Shown here: positions 33,843 to 44,665 of the stretch, one piece after another
How positions within the stretch are numbered: the stretch's first letter is position 1
How the letters are laid out: the number at the start of each line of letters is the position of its first letter
Assembly (NCBI GenBank): GCA_029215795.1
Contig: JARDYH010000001.1
Location: 404,277,154 to 404,341,153, forward strand
From: Anniella stebbinsi
Taxonomy: Eukaryota; Chordata; Lepidosauria; Squamata; Anniellidae
Direction of reading: 5' to 3'
Length of the DNA: 64,000 nt
Notes under the pieces: model-generated
The model's database searches: none
Told to the model about the DNA's origin: nothing
The model's input: only the letters and a program-made list of their open reading frames with translations
Translations under genes and position numbers: made by a program

Positions 33843-36800
33843 GTGAGTGAGCCTTCTTCTTGCTTTTGGAGGATAAGGGAGACGGTGGGCGGCAGTCACA
33901 GGAGATAACTCCTACTGGTCTCAGTTTTGTGTAGAACTGAAGCTGGGCTCTGTGGATGTCTCTAGCAGCATGCCATAACATTTTGGTGATTGTGCAGGGT
34001 TGTTTTTATTTTATTTTGCTTTGTTTTAATTTATCCTTTCTAAAGCAAAGAGCTGGTTTGGAATGCTAAATAGTTCTCATAATTTTCCAGGAATTGATCA
34101 AGAAAGGGTAGGAAAATGTCTATCCGTGTTTAAAAACTGCAATTCTTGCAGAGTCCAGAAAGAGCAAATTTCATGGAATAAGTGCACCTGATCTCTGCTA
34201 AACCTGGAATTTCAAGGTGTTTGTTATGGCAGCTGATAAGTTAATATAATTCCAAGCCGATGTGGGTTGGCGGTGGAGTGGGTGGGGGATGAGCCTAACA
34301 GGGAAACAGGCCAAGAAAGGAGAGGGGGCTAGGAAGAGGAGTGAAGAGCAAATACGCTGAGAATGAAAAATAGAAATATTTTATGCCAAGGAAGCCGTTC
34401 AGTACAAATTTAAACAAAAGCTATTAACAAAAAGATCTATAAGCTGAAGCCCCAAGCTGTTGGGTTTTAAAATAAAAAAAAATCTTATGCATTCTCAACT
34501 TCTGAAGACTGATTGCTAAATGTAAAAGCTACTGAGAATAAATATACTTGTGATATTTTTTGATACATCAGTTTTGGGGACAAATTGATTTCCCCCTTTT
34601 CCTTATGGAGTGAATCTTTATCCGCCCAAATGCAGTGTATGCTTTAACGTTTTCCTGTTATGTAATACAGAAGAGCTGCTGGCTCTGGAGAACTGCTACA
34701 GGTTCTCATAAAGTGCAAAACGTTGAGTCAAAATGCTACATGTGGGAAGACTAAACAATACTTAAGGTACTGAAAGCGAAGTTCCTAGGAAAACAACCCA
34801 GTCCTGACACAGGGGCTGTAGTTCAGGGGCAAAGATCCCCTGCTTTGCATGCAGAAGGTCCAGCATCTCCAGGGATGGCTGGGAAAAAAAACTCCTGCCT
34901 GAAACCCTGGAGAACCATGGCTGCCAGCCTGTGTTGACAATTCTGGGCTAGATGGACTAATGCTCGGACTCGGTTTAAAGCAACTTCCTGTGTTTCTATG
35001 GCACAAATCTCCACGTCAGTCACACATTGAATGTGCAAAGATGTACAATGCAATTGCACTGTATTGTCAGATACACAATGAAACTGCACATGGTTGGAGG
35101 ACCATAATCAATGGACAAATGTGAGTTCAGAGTCTACCCTACATTGCAAAGGATGTTGAGAGTCTGACTGTCTCTCCTGCCACCCACCCCCACCTCACCC
35201 CACATGGCACCAGTTTAGTAAGAGAGATGAAAAATGCACTTCCAATCTAGCCCCAAATGGTAGCAACCTCAAGCATATAACCACCACTTGTTGCAGCTTG
35301 AGGCCCTCTACTTAAGACTGGGTTTTATACTGGGGAGTTTATTTAAGGGGGTGTTATCTGGGAGGGGGAATCTGTTGCCATTTATACCCGTGGCATGCAG
35401 CCGCAGTAAAAACAACAACAACAACAACCCAAAGTGTTTAAAAAATGTCAATAAAAATAAAGTTTAAAGAACGGCTGTAAAGAACAACAAAACTGGATTA
35501 GATCATGTAACACAATTCTCAACAACAACTTAGTGGTGTGCAAATATTGCAAAATGATAGGAACATAAGGAGCTGCCCTGACCGGGTCATTGGGTCTCAA
35601 GTTTGGTCCATCTAGCTCAGTATTGTTCACACCAGCCTTCACCCACTTGATGTGTGGATTACAGTTCCCACCATGCCAGCTGCCCACTAGTGGTCTGGGA
35701 CTAGTGAAGTGCAAGACCACTTCAGTTTCCACACCAGACCTTTTCAGCTCCCACTTTTTGGAAGAAGCAGCCTTCATGCTCCCCCCACCAAAGGCCTGAG
35801 CTCCCCCTGACCAGTCCTCCCTCCCCCTCCCCCACCCCCACCCCTGGGACCCAAGGGGCTGCTCTCTTCTTACAGGACAATCAGGCACATCCGGTTCCAG
35901 GGAGCTCATACTCTTCTTCCCTCGGTCGAACCCAGTGTCTGTCAGCGCCATCTTTACTTCACCATAGATAGAAAAATGCCAAATATATATTTTTATTTTT
36001 CTTCCCTCTGTGGCCTTAATAGAAAACTTTAAAATGGGACTTTAGAGCTGGGCAAATGTGCATCCTGAGACCACTCCTCTCTTCTCTTCTCTTCTCTTAT
36101 GATTAAACATGCTTTTCTTAAGTATATTTCTTCCATTTAAGACCTTTCAGAGCCCAGGTTACTACACGATCTTCGTCTCAAGTTTCTCACTTTGTTGTGT
36201 GTGGGGGGGCACCACAAAATAATGTGTGTTTATACACAGTGGCTCAATTCGGACGACACGATAGTCAATGGTGGGGTAATAATCAACTTTACAATTGTTC
36301 AACTAGGGGGTACTCCCCACACAACATGGTAATAAATAATCAACTGTGGTGTGGATTAGGATCAGCGCTGAGTTGACTATGGCAGCATTTGGATGACACA
36401 ATAGTCAAAACAACTGACGATTGTTTCCCCCACACCAGTTGTTTATTGTGTCGTCCGAATTGAGCCAGTGTGTGTGCATGGATGAACTGTCTTAACCACA
36501 GAAATTCAGCAGTATTTCAGCGGGGAAATGATACATCTTTTAAAAAGTAGCAGTCATCCTTATTGAGTTTATGAATGGTTAATGGACAGTTATCTGGTTG
36601 AGAAAATGCACCTACGATTAACAAGTACAACAGCTATTTTGATGGCATATCAATCATCTTCCTTTCTTTCATTACATTTCTATACTGCCCAATAGCAGAA
36701 GGTCTCTGGAAGGTTCTCAGCAATTAAAGCCATAAAAACACTCACGCACATGCACAGACACACACACACACACATGCATGCACTCCTTGCAGTGCTTTTG

Positions 36801-38538
36801 AAGAACGATGTCAAATACGGCTGATAAAGAATGGAGCTTTGTGTCTTCAGTCAATGTAATTCTTTTTTTTTAAGGTGATATGTTACATCCTGGCATGGTT
36901 TTTAATAAAATTTGACTAAAAACACAACAAAGCCCAGTAACAAGCCCCTACTCTGGAGAAGGAGAAGCACGTTGCAAGCATGAACACTAGACATGGACTA
37001 GTTGAAAGGCGTCCCAAAAGTCTTGGTCCCACACGCCCTGGAAGATCAATTAGCCGGCGCAGCGCAATGCAGGGGCGCTCCTTTCCCTGTCCTAGCCTAT
37101 TTTGTAGCAGCAGCAGCAGCTAATGTAAAAATGATTCATTTCCCCCATCTGCATTTCCCATGATTTCATTTAGCAAGGGAAGAAAAGGAAGCACACACAG
37201 AAACAGCTGCCCAATTCACTGCATTTAAACGTATGCCACATCTTGTACCTTTCTTCAGTTGCCACATGGACATTAAAGAAATTAAATTGGGTCCCTCTCT
37301 GCATCTGACTAATGAACCCCAAACTACCTCTCCTTAGTTTAATTTTCTGTCTGCCTCCTGTGCCTGCAGAGAAGAAGGGGGCAGGGGTTGAGAAGAGACC
37401 CTACTGGCTAAAGGCAGCTGCAGAACAATAATGGCCTGTTATTTAATTTCCCAAGCAAACTGATTGTTGTGGACAAGAAACAGCTTCCCTGGCAGGGCAA
37501 TGGGAAGGAGCAGAGCACAGTGATACACGACGTGGTTTGCATAGAAAAGGTTGCAGATCCAGTTCCCGACATCTCCACAGGGAGGAAGGCCAGTCTGAAA
37601 CCTGGAGAGCTGCTGCCAGTCAGTGTGGACAATACTGGGTTAGATCAGGGATGGGTAGAATGAAACCTGCTTGTTCACCTGCATTTCACTCTGGTTCAAT
37701 GGCAATGGTGAGGAGGAGGAGGAGGAGGAGGAGGAGGAGACGCCACGGCGGCTTCCGTGCTCCCTGGCTCTCTGCCTGCTAAGCAAGCAATGGGCAACCA
37801 TGATGCAAAACAGGATGAGCAAGCAGACTCACTGAGGGTGGGGCTCATGGATGGTGCCTCACCCAAAGGCCCTCCAAAACCTGGAGCTGGCACTGTGTTT
37901 GTGTGTGTTTCCTCACTCTGCCCTCTTTTAGGCTGCCATTGTTCCGAAGATGAGCACCGGCTGTACGATGACTTATTTGCGAATTACAACAATATCGTCA
38001 GGCCTGTGGAGAATGTGTCCGACCCAGTCATGATTTGGTTTGAGGTGTCCCTCTCACAGCTGGTAAAGGTGGTGAGTAGATTAGAGGCTGCCTTTGGTGC
38101 AAGTCTGCTTGTGAAATGCCTGTTTGTGTCTGGTTGTCTGCAAGCTCTCGAAATCAAACATTCTGGGATCTGGGTGACGTCTGAAACAAAATCCTTTGGA
38201 TCAGAGAGTGCAGCCAAGGACGCTCCACAGGTGGAGCCTGTCCGGTTTCAGGTGGGCCTGTTTTCTAAAAAAGATGGCTTTGCGGGATGGAGCCTGGGGC
38301 AAAAGCAGCGGGGAGGAGGGTGTGTGTGTGAACTGGCCTGAAATCTGCTTGGGCCAGTTTTTTCCTGATTGCTTAACAACCCTACATTTAGACCCAAGGT
38401 AGCTCCTCTCCTCCCCCCAATCCTCCCTCCAAATTAATAAAAGGCTTTGAACTCTGCTATGATTTTCTTTCCCCAGGATGAAGTGAACCAGATAATGGAG
38501 ACCAATTTATGGCTGCAACATGTAAGTATCCCCCTGAT

Positions 38539-38616
<78 letters not shown>

Positions 38617-41600
38617 AACTCTCAAAGTTTTTTTTAAAATCGTAAGTTTTTTTTAATTTTATATGGGTATATATGGAGTGAGGTGGGGAGGAACTATGAA
38701 GGAAAGCTCTAGGTGGAAAAGAGATTTCAAATTCCTAGTAGCAAGGATGCTTCACCTTCTCTCTCTCTCTTATCCCCATCCTGCCCAATGGAAACCCCCA
38801 AAGCCACAGCCTGGATGATGCCAGGCATAAGGAAGAGCCACTAACTGGAAGAACGTTTCACTTTTGGGGCACTTCTGACACCCAGTGGCCATTTGCCTTC
38901 TTAGCAAATCACCAATGCTGGGGATTCAAGGAAATCCATGGACACTGTAGAGAGATCTTACAGATCTTGGAGATCTCCTCACTGGGATGCCCTCCCATTT
39001 CTTTCACCCCCCCACAGCCATCTCAAGGTCAAACAGGTTTTTGGAAGAATAGAAAAATCTGCAAAACCTATTTGGCCAAAGAGGGATGAGCATATGCAGC
39101 TGTTTAAAAGAAGTGAGGCTTGTACAGTCTGGCAAGTGTATCAGATGCATTTATTTCTCTGGGCCCAGAATAGGGTGGCCCAAGAGATTGGCTGGTAAGA
39201 ATAACAAACAGAGGTGCAAGGCTTATTATTGGGTCAAGAACAGTGGAGCAGCAGCAGCAGGGGCTGTGTGTCTGTGCTTTGAAAGATACTGCCCTGAGTT
39301 TGCATTTTCTTTATTTTTAAGGCTCCTTGGTGGATCTTATAATTTTTTTAGCCTATACTTTTAATACATGTTATTTACATTGCCTTTTGCTATTTTTATT
39401 GTAAGCTCCCCTGAGAAGTTATTTGAGGGACAGGGCATATGTTTAAACAAACTAGCTAACCTGTGTGGTGCTGGAGATCCCGCTTGGCAAAAGCTTGCTG
39501 AAATATCATTCTCTGCAACGCATAAGGCGCGTGTTCCAGCTGACGTTTCTGCATTAAGACAGGAAAAGATTATGTTTCCAAAATGTTAAATGTCGTCGCA
39601 AAGGTAAGACTACATCCCAACACAGCCCAGCAATTTTCCAGCCCCACACCAGGTACAAGTTGGCAACTGAAGAAAGGATGGATTCAGTACATGCTAGAAA
39701 TGTGTGCATAGTGAGAAAAGGTCTACTTATTAGGCAGTTTGCATGATACTTTAAACACACTAGTTTTTCTCTTAATTTTTCTTTGATTAGATCTGGAATG
39801 ATTACAAACTCAAGTGGAATCCCGACAAGTATGGGGGCATTCAGTGTATCCGAGTACCATCACGAAAGATCTGGAAACCAGACATTGTTCTATATAACAA
39901 GTAAGATAACAATATCTGATCTAGTCATGATACAATTTCCATTACCTGCAAGTACATGTCCTCTTTAAAAGGTGCAGTAACCAGCTTTCCTCAGCCTGGT
40001 GTTTTGGACTGCAACTCCCAGCATTCCTGACCACTGGCCATGCTGGCTGGGGCTGGTGGGAATCGTAGTCCAACACATCTGGAAGGCACCAGGTTGGGGA
40101 TGGCTGATCTACTCTACATAGCTGTGCCTCTCCAAGGTTTCAGGCAGATGTTGTCCACCCTCGTTACCAGAGACCTGAGTCTGTCAATATGCAAACCACA
40201 TGATCCAACCCAGAGGCACAGTAGAAAGGAATAATACCACATGCCACCGATTATACTGCTTCTTCAGGAAATGGAATGCTTCCTTGGTCTTTATTGTGAC
40301 ATGCATGGTTTTGATTCATTTTCAAAGTATTTGATCAAATTCCCCACCCCACCCCCAGCACATTTTACCCTAAGGAGGGGGCATGGCTCAGTGACAGAGC
40401 ACCTGCTTTGCATGCAGAGGCCCCAGGTTCGATCCCTGGCACCTTCAGGTGAATCTGGAAAACCTCCTGCCTAAAACCCTGGAGAGCCATCGCAGCCAGT
40501 TAGTGTGGACCATACTGGGCTAGATGGATCAAGGGCCTGTCTCAGCATTAGGTAACTCCCTGTGTAGCCTGCAATATTATGCATGTTTAGGCAGAAACAA
40601 GTTGCATTTTGTCTAACAGGGCTTATTCCATAGTAATTATGTTTAAGATTGCAGCGTTAATGTGGCTTAAACATTATAGTCAACAGTAAATTGCAAATCT
40701 TTGCTTGGAAATTATATTTAGGGGAATACATGCAAATAAGATCTGATGACCCAATAACATACAATTCCCTTATTTTCTTTTTAGTTCTTTAAATGTAGAG
40801 GCACTGTTATGTTAACATACTAATTTTTGCAATATTTGAAAAATACAATGTATGTGTGTGTGTGTTTATGCACATGCCATATTTGCACACACACATACAA
40901 GCTGCTCAACCTGCCCTACTGTGAGGCCATAAGGATTATTTGGCCAAAGGCTCAGCATGACGAGGTCATTGTTGTTTTTACAGTGCTGTCGGGAACTTCC
41001 AGGTGGATGACAAAACCAAGGCATTGCTGAATTATACTGGAAATGTCACTTGGATGCCACCGGCTATATTTAAGAGTGCATGTAAAATAGACGTGACCTA
41101 CTTCCCATTTGATTACCAAAACTGCACCATGAAATTTGGCTCCTGGTCCTACGACAAATCAAAGATCGACTTAATCCCCATTGGCTCTACTATGAACCTC
41201 AAGGACTACTGGGAAAGTGGAGAGTGGGACATCATTAAGGCACCAGGCTATAGGCACGACGAGAGGTACGGTTGCTGCGAGGACATTTTCACAGACATCA
41301 CCTATTCCCTTTACATCAGGCGGCTGCCCTTGTTTTACACCATCAACATGATCATCCCATGCCTCCTGATCTCTTTCTTAACCATCTTGGTCTTTTACCT
41401 CCCTTCAGACTGTGGGGAGAAAGTAACGCTGTGCATCTCGGTCCTTCTATCTTTAACCGTTTTCCTCCTGGTGATAACGGAGACCATTCCTTCCACCTCC
41501 CTGGTGATCCCGCTGATTGGGGAATACCTCCTCTTCACCATGATTTTTGTCACTCTCTCTATAGTCATCACCGTCTTTGTGCTCAATGTGCACTACAGAA

Positions 41601-44600
41601 CCCCCAGGACCCACACCATGCCTGAGTGGGTGAAAACCATCTTCCTAAACTTTCTCCCAAGGATCATGTTTATGACCAGGCCGGCCAGCGAAGAAAACAA
41701 CGATGACGATGACGATAGCCAGAAGCCAAAGTCGCCTTACCGTGCAGAGCTCTCCCACTTAAACTGCCTCAGTGCTCCAGAAACCAGATGCCGCAAAGAC
41801 GGCTTCCTGTGTCAAGATGCAATGTGCAGCTATTGCGAGCATCAACATATAAAATACATCAAAGTGAACAGCAACCTGACACAGAGCTCAAGTTCCGAAT
41901 CCGTAGATGCTCTGCTTTCATCTTCAGTTATAACGCCGGAAATGAGGGATGCTATCGAGTGTGTTAAATACATTGCAGAAAACATGAGATTGCAGGATAA
42001 AGCCAAGGAGGTATGAGGAAGTTTTGTTAATTTAAGTTAATTTAAGTATATGCAGCATAGTTGACGTTGTGAGGCCTGGTGCTGAACGAGGTAGAAAACC
42101 TGTGCCTGGAGTGTAGGATCAGACCATTTGTCCCCCTGGCCCAATATTGCCTGTTTTGACTGCCAAGGGCTGTCCCAGCACTTGCCATCTGAGCCTTTGA
42201 GGAGATGCAACAGAGTTGTTCAGGGGGACATAGTGCTGCCAATGCCCTCCCCCGTTTCCTCATCCCCTTCCTGCTGGCCATGTCCTCCATTTCCTCCAAT
42301 GCCATTTTCCTTGCCTGCCTCCCCAAAGTTTCCCCAGGGGGCAGCAGTAATTTGAATGGCAGCAAGGCCAGCACCCAGCTCCGCACCTGCCACCTATCAT
42401 CTTAGCAATGCCGAACATGTCAACGTTGAGCATTGCATTCTGGATAATCTAAGATGGTGGTCCTTCTTAGGGAGTTCCACAGATATTGTGTCAGTGTTGT
42501 GAAGGCTCTGTCCTGAAGAGCTTCCTGCCAGACTTCAGAGGGTAAAAGTATACAGAGCAAGCCTCCAAGGAAGATCTGAACATGCAAACTACCCAGAGAA
42601 TTTTTTAAAAAATATATTTTTTAAAAAAACTAGGTACAAATGGGAGAAGCGGCCCTTTAAGATGCTGGAAAGTCATTTACAACCTGAGCATGACACAAAA
42701 AACAGCCATCAAAATCTTTCCAGAACCAACATTTATTGGGGTGTAGTATGTAATTGTATGCAGCATGACCAACTGAGAATGTTCTGTTTGTTTTCTTTGT
42801 GCACAATTCAAGAACAGAGTTGGGTGTTCAAATCAGATTGCAGATTCAATACAAATAATTAATAATGAAGTACTCCAAGACATCACAAGACTTCCAGGAC
42901 ATTTAGGACATGTGTATAAGGTCTTTGTTTTTGAATAGTTATTCTGGACTAACAGACTAAAGGTCAATTAACAGAGCAATCTTACACGTGTCCGCAGAAG
43001 TGAGTCCTACTATGTTCACTGGTGAAACATACTCTTAGAAGGTGTTCTGTGGGACAGAACACAACTGTATTCTGGAATCTTCATTCCTTTAAGATGCAAG
43101 CTGGGTTCCTAGCAGTACATAGAAACTCTACCCATGAAAATATTCTCCTACATTTTAAGATAACATTTCAAATATTTTTCCATTAAACCTCTGAATACAT
43201 ATTCAATATATCTGTAAGTTCCTTCTTCCAGTCCAGGCTCCTGTGCACCCATGGAGCTTTCTGAAAGGATCTTCCCAAGTATTTTCAGTGTTGGGGTAAG
43301 CTTTGTACACAGTGAGGGCGCATGTGGATAGAGATCCCTGCCTACAGTTTTTGCTTATGGGCTGCAGACCTCATGCCCTCTTATTGTATTTAGCCATAGG
43401 CCATCACAATAAAACACTGACCTTGCCTAAGAATGGTAGGACCTAATTCTGTCAGGATTAGTATATTGTGACTTTCCCCTTCAAATACCAGGAAAGGGTG
43501 TTTCTGGAATTTCAATGTTAATATATACTACTAGAGGATTTTATTTTTTTCTTGGAGGGTGTTAAGTTTCAAATAACCTTTCACAGAAGGGTTGGTCAAG
43601 AGATATGGGGATACACAGAATCAGTTTTGAGTCCTCATATGTATCTGGTGCACATGTATGCACACTGATGTTCAATGAGCATATTCATCAAGAAAATATC
43701 CCCCCAAAGGGGGTCTCACAACTTCTGCATACTCACAGAAACACTTGAATCATCCCAGTAGTACCAAACATTAGAGCAGAAGATAGACACCTCCTTTCCC
43801 TTCTACTATTCAAAACAACAGCGACCTGCAGTTTTGAACTTAGCATCTGAGAATACTGCCACTGCTTTGAAATCACATAATGAGAAAAGAGCCACCATAA
43901 CAAGAAACCTTACAGAAGGCAAGCTCAAAAAGCTTAACAGGAATATACAAGATAAAAGTCATAGATTTCTTTGGATTTCAGCATTCATGAACAGTTTAAA
44001 TAGTTTTGTTTTAATGGGATGCTGTTTTGAGTGCCATTAGGCAGTTTGCAGTTTAAATCTGAAATAATTAGTGGAGAGGTTAGTGGAAGAGCAGTTTAAC
44101 TATATCCTTGCACTACAACCTACTAATCATGTCTGTTAACCTAATAATATTGATAAAGTAAACAACATACAGATTGTACCGGCTTTGATGCCATTGCACA
44201 GGGTTTCAAAAAAATAGGGGAGAATGAGAAGGGTGTATATGAATGAGGGAAGGTGCATATTTGCACTTCCATGTATGAACCCTAAACAAAAGCACAAGGA
44301 AATTAAGTACATGGGGATAGTGAGGAATGACCATTCACACCCAATTTCCTAATCAGCCTGATGGAAAAGAAGAAACAGTGATCACACACTATTATATCCA
44401 TCCATCCACAGAGATCCATCACAAGGTTGATTTTGTGCTACGTGCAAGGTAAATTGCTGAAACCATTTCTTGTGTCTACAGAAGGCTTATAAAATAGATA
44501 TATCTAAATTTATATAATTTGTCTGCTTTTTTCCAGGCTCAAGATGATTGGAAATATGTTGCCATGGTAATTGACCGCATCTTCCTGTGGATATTCATGC

Positions 44601-44665
44601 TTGTGTGTATTCTGGGGACAGCAGGATTATTTTTGCAACCGTTGTTGGCTGGAGATGAAGTGTAG
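33788..44665 (+). CDS. CHRNA3: Neuronal nicotinic acetylcholine receptor subunit alpha-3, six exons
   Basis: Exons are 33788-33842, 37932-38071, 38477-38521, 39791-39900, 40984-42010 and 44537-44665, together 501 residues (human about 505). The product is the agonist-binding subunit of ganglionic nAChRs. Visible parts are a leader (about 1-20), Cys-loop C150-C164 with NCT, loop A around Y115, loop B W171, the loop C vicinal pair C214-C215 that defines alpha subunits, M1 about 231-257, M2 261-286, M3 about 290-319 and M4 about 473-494. The cytoplasmic loop holds an acidic run (NNDDDDDS) and the Cys-rich [12 protein letters not shown] segment typical of alpha3. Oddities: the loop C tyrosine after the Cys pair is Phe (F219), and the mature N-terminus begins near GCHCSE with two extra cysteines. 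The ligand-binding tyrosine before the pair (Y212) is kept. It lies between CHRNB4 and CHRNA5 as in other amniotes. Confidence 0.97.
34811..35001 (+). repeat. tRNA-derived SINE, second family
   Basis: Head GGGGCTGTAGTTCAGGGGC, CTGCTTTGCATGCAGAAGGT, then TGGGCTAGATGGACTAATGC and an end at CTTCCTGTGTTTCTATGG. In CHRNA3 intron 1. Confidence 0.75.
35560..35632 (-). repeat. tRNA-derived SINE, 3' fragment
   Basis: The complement of TTGGTCCATCTAGCTCAGTA and the preceding AGGAACATAAGGAGCTGCC block is the 3' part of the second SINE family. Confidence 0.6.
36241..36466. mobile_element. PIF/Harbinger-like MITE in CHRNA3 intron 1
   Basis: 226 bp. Left end GGCTCAATTCGGACGACACG, right end the inverse of GGCTCAATTCGGACGACACA. 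The element is flanked on both sides by AGT (36238-36240 and 36467-36469), a 3-bp duplication as Harbinger elements make. No coding capacity. Confidence 0.8.
37500..37652 (+). repeat. tRNA-derived SINE, decayed copy
   Basis: GTGGTTTGCATAGAAAAGGT, then GTGTGGACAATACTGGGTTA. It ends about 280 bases before CHRNA3 exon 2. Confidence 0.55.
37709..37740. repeat. (GAG)n microsatellite
   Basis: About ten GAG units, 190 bases before CHRNA3 exon 2. Confidence 0.9.
37932..38071 (+). CDS. CHRNA3: CHRNA3 exon 2
   Basis: 140 nt after CTTTTAG. It encodes [20 protein letters not shown] through [23 protein letters not shown] is a glycosylation sequon. The donor is GTGAGT at 38072. Confidence 0.95.
38477..38521 (+). 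CDS. CHRNA3: CHRNA3 exon 3 (45 nt)
   Basis: Encodes [15 protein letters not shown] between CCCCAG and GTAAGT. A compound microsatellite starts about 17 bases into the following intron. Confidence 0.97.
38539..38614. repeat. Compound microsatellite (TA)n(GA)n(GACA)n(CA)n beside CHRNA3 exon 3
   Basis: Starts about 17 bases after the exon 3 donor; four motifs in a row over about 75 bases. Confidence 0.92.
39791..39900 (+). CDS. CHRNA3: CHRNA3 exon 4
   Basis: 110 nt encoding [20 protein letters not shown] through [12 protein letters not shown] (loop A). The acceptor is TTTGATTAG and the donor GTAAGA. Confidence 0.97.
39992..40107. repeat. Foldback repeat (ACTACAACTCCCA family)
   Basis: Left GGACTGCAACTCCCAGCATT, right GTAGTCCAACACATCTGGAA, with outer CAGCCTGGTG and CACCAGGTTGG. 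In CHRNA3 intron 4, starting about 90 bases after exon 4. Confidence 0.65.
40377..40567 (+). repeat. tRNA-derived SINE with intact A and B boxes
   Basis: The head GGGGCATGGCTCAGTGACAG includes an A box, and the B box GGTTCGATCCC is perfect. The 3' part (CCATACTGGGCTAGATGGAT) identifies the second SINE family. Best-preserved pol III promoter in the window. Confidence 0.82.
40984..42010 (+). CDS. CHRNA3: CHRNA3 exon 5 (Cys-loop, loop C, M1-M3)
   Basis: 1027 nt from the TGCTGTC that completes Asn117 to GCCAAGGAG, followed by the donor GTATGA. It includes loop B, loop C ([14 protein letters not shown]), M1-M3 and the long cytoplasmic loop ending in the amphipathic [14 protein letters not shown] helix. 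Confidence 0.98.
42011..44536. other. CHRNA3: CHRNA3 intron 5
   Basis: 2.5 kb, mostly unique AT-rich DNA. One short CAGAAGTGAGTCCTAC-type interspersed fragment near 42995. No other exon. Confidence 0.5.
44537..44665 (+). CDS. CHRNA3: CHRNA3 exon 6 (M4) and stop
   Basis: After TTTTTTCCAG, encodes [18 protein letters not shown], the M4 helix and the tail [10 protein letters not shown], ending with TAG at 44663-44665. Confidence 0.97.
   Translation, partial: AQDDWKYVAMVIDRIFLWIFMLVCILGTAGLFLQPLLAGDEV

Noticed and set aside
40377..40450. tRNA-like gene with A and B boxes
   Set aside because: The body and 3' end match a SINE family with several copies in the window, and no cloverleaf acceptor stem closes.
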